Assembly: GCA_910587075.1 (NCBI GenBank)
Contig: CAJUKE010000001.1
Location: 1-64,000 of the forward strand
Source of the DNA: an uncultured Muribaculaceae bacterium
GTDB taxonomy: Bacteria > Bacteroidota > Bacteroidia > Bacteroidales > Muribaculaceae
DNA: 64,000 nucleotides
Reading direction: 5' to 3'
In this document: positions 7,924-16,514 of the stretch, piece after piece
Layout: every line of letters starts with the position of its first letter
Numbering within the stretch: position 1 is the first letter of the stretch
Notes under the pieces: model-generated
The model's input: the letters and a program-made list of their open reading frames with translations, nothing else
What the model was told of the DNA's origin: nothing
Databases searched by the model: none
Program-made: the position numbers and the translations under genes

Positions 7924-9624
7924 ATGTTGAGACACCCTATAATGACGCGATTAATAGCTGCAGCCATTTTATGCGTGATGTTGGCCGGATGCGGTGGCAA
8001 GTCTGCAGGCCTCAGGCTTGATGAGGCCGGGCGGGTTCTGGAGACCTCCCCCGATTCAGCCCTGCTGATTCTCGAAGGGGTTAGCGAAGAGGAGCTTCGG
8101 GGCGATGAGCTGAAAGCCCGCTATGCGTTGCTTAAATCAATGGCCCTTGACAAAAACTATATCGACGCCACCGACTTCGACATTCTACGGCCGGCAATGG
8201 AGTACTTCGCCAACCACGGCAAACCAGACGAGAAGATGCGCACGCTCTATTACCAAGGGCGGATATATCAGAACCGCGGCGAACCCGACGAAGCGCTGAA
8301 CTCGTTCGCGGAGGCGCTCACCGTTAAATCCGTCACTGATTCCGCGACGATGGCCCGCGCATATATCGCGATGGCGGTCATATATCTTGACGCCTACAAT
8401 CCCGAGGCTCTCGCCGAGAGCGCCTCGCGGGCGGCGGAGATTTATGGACGACTCGGCGATGAGGACCGACAGCTTGACGCCCTCGCCCGCGCTCTTACAG
8501 GCCGCGTGATACTAAAAGAGAGAGTGCGGGCCGACAGCTTGGTGGCCGAGATGCGCCGCGTCGCGGGAAGCGACCCCGGCCTACGGAGCCGCATTTGGCC
8601 CGACATAACCAATTATATGGTCGCATTCGGCACCGAGGCCGAACTCAGAGCGTTATTACAGGAAGCAGAAACGAGGCGAGGCGTTCTTACCGACCTGGAG
8701 AAACTTAATATCGCCGAATGCCACCTGAGGCTCGGCGACAGCGACGAGGCGCTTCGATGGCTTGACGCCACCGACGGCAACGACGGTTCAGTGACTCCGC
8801 TCGGCTATCTTGCCTCGAAAGTAGCCATACTCGAATGCAACCGCAGATACAAGGAGGCCCTCGAAGCGCATACCGCCTTCGCTGACTCGATCGCGGGCCG
8901 GGAACTGGCTACTTTCGAACGTAACCAACGTCTCAACGAAAAACGACACCGCCTGGAAATCGCCGCTTTGGAGAGCGCGGCCCGGCGGCAGACGACGCTT
9001 TTGGGCGGACTCGGAGCAGGGGCTCTCGCTCTGGCGCTTATAATATGGCTCTACGGGCGAAGCCGCATAGCGCGCTCGCGCCGGGAACTCGCTGAAAAAG
9101 ACCGCGACAAAGCCGAACTCGAACTCGCCAAACAACGGTTGGAAGCGGAGAATCTCGCCACCCGTGTTGAACGCCTTGAAAGCGAGAGCACCGCGTTGAA
9201 AGCGCTGCTCGACACAAGGGATGAGCTCGCCGCCCCCGTCGAGGCCGCTATTCGCGAACGGATAGAGCTGCTCAACGCCCTGCTGGCCCGCGACCTCACC
9301 GCCAACGAAGGGTACGCCAAGCCATACAACGAATGGGTCAGCCGTATGGCCAACGACAGGGAGACTTTTATGAACTCCACCCGCCTGGCGTTCAAGGCTT
9401 CGCATCCGCGGTTCATCGAGTATCTTGAAGAACGCGGTTTGAGCGAGTCCGAAATCAACTACCTCTGCCTATACGCCATCGGACTGCGAGGGAAAGAAGT
9501 GGGGGAATACATCCGCCTGAAGCGCCATTACAACATCAGCAGCGTCATTCGCCGCAAACTCGGCATCGACGAGCACGAGACGAACATAGGCATCTACGCA
9601 CGCCGGCTAATGAAACAAATGTGA
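7924..9624 (+). CDS. TPR lipoprotein-like membrane regulator with C-terminal HTH-like domain
   Basis: A 566-residue protein of a type frequent in Bacteroidetes. It starts with a signal sequence ending in a lipobox (VMLAGC, Cys23). Residues of about 30-330 form TPR-like helical pairs (for example YYQGRIYQNRGEPDEALNSFAEAL). A single membrane segment near 357-378 (LLGGLGAGALALALIIWLYG) is followed by a coiled coil to about 430. The last 90 residues, with SESEINYLCLYAIGLRGKEVGEYI and HYNISSVIRRKLGI, look like a helix-turn-helix of the LuxR/response-regulator kind. The layout suggests a sensor outside and a regulatory domain inside; what it senses is unknown. It reads away from the thioredoxin gene. 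Confidence 0.75.
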   Translation: MLRHPIMTRLIAAAILCVMLAGCGGKSAGLRLDEAGRVLETSPDSALLILEGVSEEELRGDELKARYALLKSMALDKNYIDATDFDILRPAMEYFANHGKPDEKMRTLYYQGRIYQNRGEPDEALNSFAEALTVKSVTDSATMARAYIAMAVIYLDAYNPEALAESASRAAEIYGRLGDEDRQLDALARALTGRVILKERVRADSLVAEMRRVAGSDPGLRSRIWPDITNYMVAFGTEAELRALLQEAETRRGVLTDLEKLNIAECHLRLGDSDEALRWLDATDGNDGSVTPLGYLASKVAILECNRRYKEALEAHTAFADSIAGRELATFERNQRLNEKRHRLEIAALESAARRQTTLLGGLGAGALALALIIWLYGRSRIARSRRELAEKDRDKAELELAKQRLEAENLATRVERLESESTALKALLDTRDELAAPVEAAIRERIELLNALLARDLTANEGYAKPYNEWVSRMANDRETFMNSTRLAFKASHPRFIEYLEERGLSESEINYLCLYAIGLRGKEVGEYIRLKRHYNISSVIRRKLGIDEHETNIGIYARRLMKQM

Positions 9625-9748
9625 ATGCCCCGCTGAATCAGTGGGCAGCGTGATACTTTCAATGGATAAGCGCGGAATACGGGCCAATCAGCCAAGCTAA
9701 TCCATTGATACATCAATTAGTATAATTTATCGCCGTTAAACTTTTCTA

Positions 9749-9780
9749 CTTGCGGGGAAACTTCTGCCATACTAATTTCG
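9749..9780 (+). promoter_or_regulatory. promoter of the plug-like gene
   Basis: CTTG at 9749-9752, 20 bases, then TAATTTCG at 9773-9780; leader of about 30 bases before the ATG at 9815. Confidence 0.45.
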
Positions 9781-9814
9781 CGGTATAGCGAACCATAAAA
9801 GCAACATTGCACAA

Positions 9815-10186
9815 ATGAAAAAAGCATTATTATTACCACTTATCGCAATTGCCGCCACAGCGGCGTCACAGGCAGAACTGCCGACCTGCGAAACAGCCGC
9901 CCAAGTAGCCAGCGTTGCCGTGTCCGACTCCGTAAACATCCCCGTTTTCCTGGTCGACGGAATAGAGGTGCTCGACACCGACAGCCTCCCGCGCCCGGAT
10001 GATATTGAATCAATCAAGGTGATCAAGGACCAGGCGGTAATCGACATCTTCCGCCCTCGCCTCGGAGGCGTCGTTCTTATCACAACCAAATCGAAGCGGC
10101 TCCTAAAATCCGAACTGGAGAAAGCCGCGGCGGCCGACCGCCAGCGCCGGCTCGATCGCGTGCCCGGCGAGTTACTCATCCGCTGA
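9815..10186 (+). CDS. stand-alone TonB-plug-like periplasmic protein
   Basis: A 123-residue protein with a signal peptide (MKKALLLPLIAIAATAASQA). The mature part contains PVFLVDGIEV and, 20 residues on, DDIESIKVIKDQ and GGVVLITTK. These are the hallmark pieces of the SusC/TonB-receptor plug (DGvpv, dIesievlKd, nGVvlITTK), yet no beta-barrel follows; the ORF stops after a short charged tail. It has its own promoter and a hairpin after it, so it does not look like a fresh truncation. It may serve as a binding module or be the stable remnant of a receptor. No partner gene is visible nearby. Confidence 0.65.
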   Translation: MKKALLLPLIAIAATAASQAELPTCETAAQVASVAVSDSVNIPVFLVDGIEVLDTDSLPRPDDIESIKVIKDQAVIDIFRPRLGGVVLITTKSKRLLKSELEKAAAADRQRRLDRVPGELLIR

Positions 10187-10220
10187 GGCTCGGCTCATAT
10201 ATGAAAACACTGTAAATCAC

Positions 10221-10290
10221 AAGTAGGCGCATAAGTCACTTACCCGCTTAATCCGAAACGGGCAGTGGGCTTATACGCCTATTTGAGATT
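10221..10290 (+). terminator. long imperfect hairpin after the plug-like gene
   Basis: Arms of about 26 bases (10221-10246 and 10259-10284) share AAGTAGGCG...CCCG against AAATAGGCG...CCCG, several differences being compatible with G-U pairs. The right arm runs into TATTTGAGATTTTT. It is probably a terminator but is long enough to be a small palindromic element. Confidence 0.5.
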
Positions 10291-10388
10291 TTTAATGAAC
10301 ACTCCGTGTATCTCTCCCAACATTTACCGCATAACCAATTATAATTCAGATTTTCTTTATAGATTTGCATCTAATAATGCTCCATTTT

Positions 10389-11456
10389 ATGAAAAGGATT
10401 TTTTCAGCCATATATTTACTCATATTCACTTTGATTACATGCTCCGCCACCAGTCAAAGCCTATTTCGCACATCTAAATGCTACGACCTTTTGGCAAGCG
10501 TCCAATATTTCGATGAATTGAAAGAGCAGCCTCAATTCTCAACGCTCGCGGAAGACTCAGTTTTTTTGCAGTCTTTGAAAATAGTCAATGGAAATACGCG
10601 AGCTTCTAACCTATGCAACCTCTATTCGCTGTACGGCAATGATAAAAATGAAGTCGACAGCTGCATTAACTTCATATCCAATATGCCCGGAAATATCCCC
10701 GAGGAAGAACAAAGTTCATCGTGGATTAAAAACATATTGAATATAAAACCTCAATTATTACTTATAACCAAATCATTAGTCCGGGCTGGATTTTCCGATT
10801 ATTGGAATACGAGTGTTGCTCCAAAATTAAACGACAGGATAGCTTCATATTATTCACATATTCCGAATGGAACTATTGAAACGATCAATTCGGAAATGTC
10901 CGCTTTTGCCAATCCCGAACAACTTTCAGAAACCAAAACCAACATATATATCCTCGATATTGCAAACGCGTTCAATCTTTTGGACGAAACATTTTGCTGT
11001 ACGCCGCTACTTCTTGACCCCGAATTGGAAAAACAATATCACCTTGATTTCTTGAAAGTCTATATTCACGAGAACTTGCATCGCCTGAATATTTCCCCCG
11101 AGCTTATGGAGCGGCTTAACGGTTTGCTCGCCGATAATTTCTATAAGGAAAACGAACAAATAGCTACAGCGCATAACGAGGGGAAGAATGAGGCATTTGT
11201 AGTTGCGGCGGAAGTTTTCTTGTCAAACAAATTAGGTAGGCGTGAGGATAAAAGTGTATTTGAGGAATTTAGCGAATATGTCGACGGAAGCCTTGTGCTC
11301 GCACCTATAATATATGTTCATTTGGGAGAGCGTTTACCTACCGAAACCTACAACGACTATTTACTGCGGTTGTTTGATAATGGAACTATAAGTGTCGGAA
11401 ATGTGGAAAAGGAATATAACGCAGCTATGTATGAATTAAAATCTCGCATAGAATAA
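10389..11456 (+). CDS. putative secreted HExxH metallopeptidase, AT-rich
   Basis: A 355-residue protein of unknown family. I start it at MKRIFSAIYLL rather than the upstream start at 10365, because this gives a clean signal peptide (hydrophobic stretch IYLLIFTLITC). The mature protein has HENLH at residues 227-231 and a glutamate at 268 in NEAFVVAAE, an arrangement typical of gluzincin-type zinc peptidases (HExxH plus a downstream Glu). The rest is helical with no known domain that I recognise. Base composition is much more AT-rich than its neighbours and codon use differs, which suggests recent transfer. No obvious promoter box or cognate immunity gene is next to it. Confidence 0.6.
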   Translation: MKRIFSAIYLLIFTLITCSATSQSLFRTSKCYDLLASVQYFDELKEQPQFSTLAEDSVFLQSLKIVNGNTRASNLCNLYSLYGNDKNEVDSCINFISNMPGNIPEEEQSSSWIKNILNIKPQLLLITKSLVRAGFSDYWNTSVAPKLNDRIASYYSHIPNGTIETINSEMSAFANPEQLSETKTNIYILDIANAFNLLDETFCCTPLLLDPELEKQYHLDFLKVYIHENLHRLNISPELMERLNGLLADNFYKENEQIATAHNEGKNEAFVVAAEVFLSNKLGRREDKSVFEEFSEYVDGSLVLAPIIYVHLGERLPTETYNDYLLRLFDNGTISVGNVEKEYNAAMYELKSRIE

Positions 11457-11507
11457 TTTTTCTTTTTGTGTTCAGGTGCCGTCGAGCTAATGAGGCTTGC
11501 GAAATAT

Positions 11508-11538
11508 TTTGAGGTTTGGCGGGTTTTAGCTAACTTTG
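11508..11538 (+). promoter_or_regulatory. promoter directly abutting the HU/SPOR gene
   Basis: TTTG at 11508-11511, exactly 19 bases, then TAACTTTG at 11531-11538, only 4 bases before the ATG at 11543. Transcription would begin at or next to the start codon. Confidence 0.6.
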
Positions 11539-11542
11539 CGGT

Positions 11543-12613
11543 ATGAATCTGCTGATCCGACATACAGAATACCTTCTTGGGCGCCGCGACTGCGTGGTGC
11601 TCCCGGGCTTGGGGGCTCTGATCTGCGCCACCGACGGCGCCACCCTCGACCCGCGCCGCCCGGGCTATATGCTGCCGCCCCGCCGACGGATCACGTTCAA
11701 CAGCGCCATAACCGCCGACGACGGCCTGCTCGCCGCCTCCGTGTCGCGCGCCGCCGGGGTTACCCCTGACGAGGCCCGCCGCATGGTGGCCTCGGCAGTG
11801 AGCGACCTTCGCCGCCGCACGCTTGCCGACGGTTCGGCCACCTTCGGGCGCCTCGGCTACTTCCGCACCGCCGATGAGGGTGTACTGGCGTTCGCCCCCG
11901 CGGCCGACGCACCCGTCAACGACCGCTTCGCGGCCCTCGCGGCGGTAGCTGTCGATGCCGCCACCGAACGGCGCGCCGCGACCCCGTCAATCCCGGTCGT
12001 GAAGCCCGCCCCGACGGCTGAACCCGCCGCACCGCGGACAGCGCTCCCGGCTCCGGTAAAGGTGTCGCGCTGGCGCAAGATGCGCAACGGCGCCGCCGGT
12101 GTTGCCGCCTCGCTTGCAGTGCTGGTGACACTGACCCTCTTCGCCCTCAACCCGATACGCATGGCCACCGAGCCTCAGAAGGCTTCCATAGCGCCCATAC
12201 CCGCGCCCACAGAAGCCCCGGCTTCCGCGGTTCCAGCCGCAGCCACACCCCGCCGCCTCACCATCGGTCTACCCGACGGCAACGGCTATGTCACCCTCAC
12301 CCCCGAGGAGGTATCGGCTCGGAAAAACCTCATCGCCGAGGCTAAAAAAGCCAATGCGGCGCACGCCGCCGTAGGCGATGCCAAACCGACTGCGGCCAAG
12401 GCCGACCTCGGAGGCCGTTTCTGCGTGATCGTGGCCTCCTTCCCGACTATGGCACAGGCCCGCACCTACATAGCATCTTCGGGCAAAGATCTCGAAGTGC
12501 TCGAAAAAGATGGCAAATGCCGCGTGTACGCGGCTACCGCGGCTACTTACGCCGAGGCCGACAAACTCCGCGGCAACTGCGGTGTGGCCGATGCCTGGAT
12601 ATGCCGCCGCTGA
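11543..12613 (+). CDS. HU-CCDC81 and SPOR domain protein
   Basis: A 356-residue protein of the Bacteroidetes family that joins two HU-like (CCDC81) domains to a SPOR domain. Residues 1-70 (HTEYLLGRRDCVVLPGLGALI) and about 70-130 (FGRLGYFRTADEGVLAFAP) are the HU-like parts. One membrane segment follows near 185-205 (GAAGVAASLAVLVTLTLFAL), then a Pro/Ala linker. The C-terminal SPOR domain (about 290-356, FCVIVASFPTMAQARTYI) binds denuded septal peptidoglycan. It may link the cell wall at the division site to the inside; that role is inference from SPOR biology. It is followed by the nitroreductase gene on the same strand. Confidence 0.88.
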   Translation: MNLLIRHTEYLLGRRDCVVLPGLGALICATDGATLDPRRPGYMLPPRRRITFNSAITADDGLLAASVSRAAGVTPDEARRMVASAVSDLRRRTLADGSATFGRLGYFRTADEGVLAFAPAADAPVNDRFAALAAVAVDAATERRAATPSIPVVKPAPTAEPAAPRTALPAPVKVSRWRKMRNGAAGVAASLAVLVTLTLFALNPIRMATEPQKASIAPIPAPTEAPASAVPAAATPRRLTIGLPDGNGYVTLTPEEVSARKNLIAEAKKANAAHAAVGDAKPTAAKADLGGRFCVIVASFPTMAQARTYIASSGKDLEVLEKDGKCRVYAATAATYAEADKLRGNCGVADAWICRR

Positions 12614-12642
12614 CTCTCACCCCCTAACACACCACCCTCACG

Positions 12643-13191
12643 ATGGAAAATTTCCGCGAACTTCTGCTCAACAGGCGTTCCATACGCCGCTATACGCCGG
12701 AGCCGATTGACTCAGAACAGGTACGCATGATTCTCGAAGCGGCCCTCGCCTGCCCCACTTCCAAAAACGGACGCAGCTGGCACTTCATCGCAGTCGAGGA
12801 TAAGGAGACCCTACGCGCACTTGGCGAATGCAAACCCAACTACGCCATATCAATCGCCAACGCCCCGCTCGCGGTAGTCGTATGCGCCGATATGACGAAG
12901 TCCGACGCCTGGATCGAGGATGCCTCCGTCGCGGCCATCGTAATGCAGCTCCAAGCAGCCGACCTCGGACTCGGAAGCTGCTGGGTGGAGGTGCGCGACC
13001 GCTACCGCGAGGACGGCACCCCCTCGGAAGAGTATGTTAGGGAAATGCTCGGCATACCCGAACAGTACGCCGTGGTGGCCATCATATCCTTCGGCCACAA
13101 AGACGAGGAACGCAAACCTATTAACCCCGAAAGACTGCAATGGGAGAAGGTGAGTGTCGGGCGATTCAAGAGCCCCGAATCGGAGGCCTGA
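12643..13191 (+). CDS. nitroreductase family protein
   Basis: FMN-dependent oxidoreductase of 182 residues. The N-terminal signature LLNRRSIRRYTPEPID binds the FMN phosphate; AALACPTSKNGRSWHFIAV and the LGLGSCWVEV segment complete the fold. The substrate cannot be read from sequence; relatives reduce nitro compounds, quinones or flavins. The 3' end overlaps the next gene by 52 bases if that gene starts at 13140, suggesting co-transcription of this gene with the DUF2520, kdsC and maf genes. Confidence 0.9.
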   Translation: MENFRELLLNRRSIRRYTPEPIDSEQVRMILEAALACPTSKNGRSWHFIAVEDKETLRALGECKPNYAISIANAPLAVVVCADMTKSDAWIEDASVAAIVMQLQAADLGLGSCWVEVRDRYREDGTPSEEYVREMLGIPEQYAVVAIISFGHKDEERKPINPERLQWEKVSVGRFKSPESEA

Positions 13192-13976
13192 GCGCCGGGC
13201 GCCCCAGGGTATGCCTCATCGGGGCCGGCAACGTGGCCACCCATATGGGTAAGGCCCTGAGCCGCGTGTGCGACATCGCACAGGTATGCGCCCGTCACCC
13301 CGAAAACGCCGCGGCACTCGCCGCACGCCTCGGGGGAACCGCCTCGCACGGTACCATCGACAGCCTGATACCCGACGCCGATTTCTACATCATAGCCGCC
13401 AATGACGACGCCGTGGCCCGCATAGCCGAGGCCACCCCGCCATATCCCGGAATATGGGCCCACACCTCGGGGAGCGTCCCGGCATCTGTGTTCCAAGGAC
13501 TCAAAGATCGCTACGGAAGCTTTTATCCCCTCCAGACCTTCTCGAAGAACGTCGAAGTAGATTTCGGCAGGGTGCCGATGTTCATCGAAGGCTCCGACGA
13601 ATCCACCCGCGACAAGCTCCTCGACCTCGCCCGAAGCATTTCGGGAGTGGTAGACACCGCCGACAGCGACCGCCGCAAGGCGCTGCACCTCGCCGCCGTG
13701 TTCGCCTGCAACTTCGCCAACCTTATGTGGCTCGACTCCGACACGCTTATGCGCCGCGAAGGATTAACTGTGAACTACTTGATGCCGCTTCTTGAAGTGA
13801 CGCTTCAAAAGCTCGGCGATGCCTCGCCCCGCGACGCGATGACAGGTCCAGCACGTCGCGGCGACCTCGGGGTGATACGCTCGCAACTCGCGGCGCTCCC
13901 CGACGAGCTGAAAGACACTTATGCCCTGCTTTCGCAGAGAATCCTCGACATATACCACCCATCCTCACGCATATGA
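13140..13976 (+). CDS. DUF2520 Rossmann-fold oxidoreductase-like protein
   Basis: A 278-residue protein with an N-terminal NAD(P)-binding fold (VCLIGAGNVATHMGKAL) and the C-terminal helical DUF2520 domain (KALHLAAVFACNFANLM), similar in layout to pyrroline-5-carboxylate reductase and 6-phosphogluconate dehydrogenase. No specific reaction is known to me. The ATG at 13140 overlaps the nitroreductase by 52 bases and adds about 22 residues before the Rossmann fold; homologues usually begin just before the glycine motif, but no ATG, GTG or TTG is available there, only a CTG at 13188. The start is therefore uncertain. It ends in an ATGA overlap with kdsC. Confidence 0.82.
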   Translation: MGEGECRAIQEPRIGGLSAGRPRVCLIGAGNVATHMGKALSRVCDIAQVCARHPENAAALAARLGGTASHGTIDSLIPDADFYIIAANDDAVARIAEATPPYPGIWAHTSGSVPASVFQGLKDRYGSFYPLQTFSKNVEVDFGRVPMFIEGSDESTRDKLLDLARSISGVVDTADSDRRKALHLAAVFACNFANLMWLDSDTLMRREGLTVNYLMPLLEVTLQKLGDASPRDAMTGPARRGDLGVIRSQLAALPDELKDTYALLSQRILDIYHPSSRI

Positions 13977-14497
13977 GCAAAATCTGCCACGACCTCACAA
14001 CGATCGAAGGCGTCGTGTTCGACGTCGACGGAGTGCTCTCCCCTTCGACCATACCCCTCGACACCGACGGCATCCCCCGCCGTATGGTAAACATCAAAGA
14101 CGGTTACGCCATACAGCTCGCCGCCAAGCTCGGGCTCAAGATGGCGATCATTTCCGGCGCCGACTCCCCCGGGGTGCGCGAGCGCTTCGAAGGGCTCGGC
14201 ATCAAGGATATATATATGAAAGCCGGGCACAAGCTTCCGGTGCTGGGCCGATGGCTTGAGGAAAACGGACTCACGGCTGAACAGATCGCGTACGTCGGCG
14301 ACGACATACCCGACTTCGAATGCATGAAAGTAGCCGGGCTCTCAGTGGCTCCCGCCGACGCCGCATCCGACATCTTACGCATAGCGGGCTACGTCTCCCC
14401 CCGCGACGGAGGGCACGGGGTTGCCCGCGATCTGCTCGAAGAGATACTCAAGGCCCGCGGCCAGTGGCTCGACTCGGCCAAGGCCTTCGGATGGTAA
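13973..14497 (+). CDS. kdsC: KdsC-type HAD phosphatase
   Basis: A 174-residue HAD phosphatase of the type that removes the phosphate from 3-deoxy-D-manno-octulosonate 8-phosphate in lipopolysaccharide core synthesis. The catalytic DxD motif is FDVDGVL, motif II is IISGAD, and the metal site is YVGDDIPDFECM. The length and lack of a cap domain fit the tetrameric KdsC group. The start overlaps the preceding stop (ATGA), so it is translationally coupled to the DUF2520 gene. No kdsA or kdsB is in the window. Confidence 0.88.
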   Translation: MSKICHDLTTIEGVVFDVDGVLSPSTIPLDTDGIPRRMVNIKDGYAIQLAAKLGLKMAIISGADSPGVRERFEGLGIKDIYMKAGHKLPVLGRWLEENGLTAEQIAYVGDDIPDFECMKVAGLSVAPADAASDILRIAGYVSPRDGGHGVARDLLEEILKARGQWLDSAKAFGW

Positions 14498-14581
14498 GCC
14501 TCAGCATAACGCTCCGGTGTTAAAGCGATGGTTTATAACTACCTACACAACAGTCTGTCGGACAACCGATTTCAATAAGCG

Positions 14582-15229
14582 ATGACTCAGATGGAAGAAC
14601 AAATCAGCACATTCGACATACTCAACGGCTGGGAACTTCTCCTGGCCTCCGCTTCGCCCCGACGACGCAAACTCGTCGGCAACCTCCACCTCCCCTGCTC
14701 CGTGGCCAAGCCCATAGAGGTCGATGAGTCGTACCCCGGCACGATGCGCCCCGAGGAGGTACCGGCATACCTCTCGCGCAAGAAAGCCCACGCTTATCTC
14801 TCCTCCCTGGCCCACAACCAGATACTTCTCACCGCCGACACCGTGGTCATAAATCGGGGCGAAGTGGTAGGCAAGCCCCGCGACATCAACGAGGCGGCCT
14901 CGATGCTGCGCCGCCTCTCGGGCCACGCCCACAAGGTCGTAACCGGAGTGACACTCGCTACCACGCGGTCGCAACAGACATTCGCCGAGGAAACCATCGT
15001 GGAATTCGCCGAACTGACCGACAGGGAGATTGCATATTACGTTGATAATTTCCGCCCCCTTGACAAAGCCGGAGCCTACGGCATACAGGAGTGGATCGGC
15101 TACATCGGCGTAAGCGGAATCCGGGGAGACTTCTATAATGTGATGGGGCTACCCCTCAGGGCGCTGTACGAGAACCTCGTGAAAATAACCGCCCGACCTC
15201 CAGTGAAAATGCCTTTGGCCGAACTCTGA
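14582..15229 (+). CDS. Maf family nucleotide pyrophosphatase
   Basis: House-cleaning enzyme that hydrolyses non-canonical or modified nucleoside triphosphates such as dTTP/UTP analogues. It has 215 residues. The Maf signature LLASASPRRRKLVG is near residue 20, followed by the DESYPG and LTADTVV motifs, and the C-terminal AGAYGIQEWIGYIGVSGIRGDFYNVMGLP. A second in-frame ATG, three codons later, could also be the start. It is the last gene of the nitroreductase - DUF2520 - kdsC - maf run and converges with the ATP-grasp-like gene. Confidence 0.92.
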   Translation: MTQMEEQISTFDILNGWELLLASASPRRRKLVGNLHLPCSVAKPIEVDESYPGTMRPEEVPAYLSRKKAHAYLSSLAHNQILLTADTVVINRGEVVGKPRDINEAASMLRRLSGHAHKVVTGVTLATTRSQQTFAEETIVEFAELTDREIAYYVDNFRPLDKAGAYGIQEWIGYIGVSGIRGDFYNVMGLPLRALYENLVKITARPPVKMPLAEL

Positions 15230-15273
15230 CGCCGCCATTCCGGCCGCGTCACACCAATCCGCCATAAACATAG

Positions 15274-16389
15274 TCACACCAGTCCTATAAAATAGCTGTC
15301 GTTGCGGGGCACGAGCCAGAGCGCGCCCTCCGAGGCTGCCGAAGCGGGTGCCACCAACAGACGGCTGTATTTTGACCCCTCTCCGAGGCGGCTTACCAAC
15401 CGATGGGCCACGACACCCATCGTAAAACGCAGGTTGAGTTCCACGCAGGGCGCGAGCATATAGCCGCCGCGGCCATCGGCACACACCATCATATCCACCC
15501 CGAACCAACCCCGGTAATCGGCGGCCACAAGTTCCGTCAGCGCCGCGGCAAGCGCGGAGGCCACACAGCACAACAACTCCCGCGGCACATACCGCGACAA
15601 ACGGCGCTCAATCTCATCATCCGGCAGAAGCAGATTTCCCCCATAGGAAGCACCCCTCGCGTTGAAAAACAGCGAGTAGCCTCCGAATCTGACTTCCGTG
15701 CCGTCGGACCGGAAGAGCATCGCGAAATCCTCGACCTTATCCAACCCTTTCTCGACAAGCACGGAGCCCTGGCGGCGAATCGTGCCCTCGCAACGCCTCG
15801 CCAATTCCGCGACAGGCGTGTCGGCCGAACAAGCCACCCCGCGCCCCGTCGATGACCAGGGGGTTTTCACATAAATCGTGCCCCATTCCTCCGCGAGCCG
15901 CCCGATCTCCGAGGTGTCGGTTACTTCTACTGGGAGCGGCGGGAACTCGCCGAGCCCGGCGTCGCGCAGACGGCGGTTCAGCTCTATCGTGATTCTCCGA
16001 TGCGACAACCACCGCAACCGCCCCACCCGCTCACGGTCGGCGGGTGTCACTTCCGCGTCTACCCGTTCAAACTTCCGCAAGGCATACGGACTCCATACCC
16101 ACGGCATCGGCACGGCGCGCCCGACCCCCTTTGCCGAAGACACCACCCCGGGCCCGGGGCCGAACACAGCCGACAGCTCCGCGGCGAACGCCCGCGACGC
16201 GGAAAGCTCATCCTCCGCGACGAGCACGAAATCATCCTCACCGCCAAGCCACCAGGGGAGCATCGCGCCCCTCAGCCCGAGCTCGGCGGCGTTTTTAGGG
16301 GGCGTGAATCCGGGACTCCCCGAGGCCAGCGCTATATCGTTTTCAGGATTAAACCAGAAGAGACAACCCATTGAAAGCATTTTTAACAA
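15274..16389 (-). CDS. uncharacterised ATP-grasp-like protein
   Basis: A 371-residue cytoplasmic protein I recognise only as a Bacteroidetes hypothetical. It begins near MGCLFWFNPENDIALA; the central part has YVKTPWSSTGRGV, which looks like the glycine-rich ATP-grasp loop, and later GSVLVEKGLDKVEDFAMLF and the C-terminal APCVELNLRFTMGVVA, in which Glu-x-Asn fits the ATP-grasp metal-binding site. Substrate unknown. There are in-frame ATGs at codons 1, 4 and 7; the third gives a start closest to the conserved region. Two copies of a -7-like box lie upstream. Convergent with maf. Confidence 0.6.
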   Translation of the reverse strand: MLKMLSMGCLFWFNPENDIALASGSPGFTPPKNAAELGLRGAMLPWWLGGEDDFVLVAEDELSASRAFAAELSAVFGPGPGVVSSAKGVGRAVPMPWVWSPYALRKFERVDAEVTPADRERVGRLRWLSHRRITIELNRRLRDAGLGEFPPLPVEVTDTSEIGRLAEEWGTIYVKTPWSSTGRGVACSADTPVAELARRCEGTIRRQGSVLVEKGLDKVEDFAMLFRSDGTEVRFGGYSLFFNARGASYGGNLLLPDDEIERRLSRYVPRELLCCVASALAAALTELVAADYRGWFGVDMMVCADGRGGYMLAPCVELNLRFTMGVVAHRLVSRLGEGSKYSRLLVAPASAASEGALWLVPRNDSYFIGLV

Positions 16390-16405
16390 GCTCCCGAAAC
16401 AGATT

Positions 16406-16440
16406 CGGGCGCGAAATTACATAATCCGGGCGCGAAATTA
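16406..16440 (-). promoter_or_regulatory. tandem repeat of a minus-strand promoter box
   Basis: The 14-mer CGGGCGCGAAATTA occurs at 16406-16419 and 16427-16440. Read on the minus strand each copy gives TAATTTCG, a Bacteroidetes -7 box, 21 bases apart, ahead of the ATP-grasp-like gene. No good TTTG is found for either copy. The region also lies between divergent genes (mutL on the plus strand has TAACTTTA at about 16453). Confidence 0.4.
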
Positions 16441-16514
16441 GCAAAAAAGCGCTAACTTTACATCTCCAAAAAGGAAGCGGCGAAAACTTCCGCTACAAGT
16501 TTGTCAACAGAACT

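Noticed and set aside
10265..10477. 70-residue ORF before the HExxH gene
   Set aside because: It overlaps the start of the better-supported gene and has no signal peptide or family features.
12643..13976. Frameshift between the nitroreductase and the DUF2520 gene
   Set aside because: Both proteins are complete and from different families; the 52-base overlap is a start-site question, not a frameshift.
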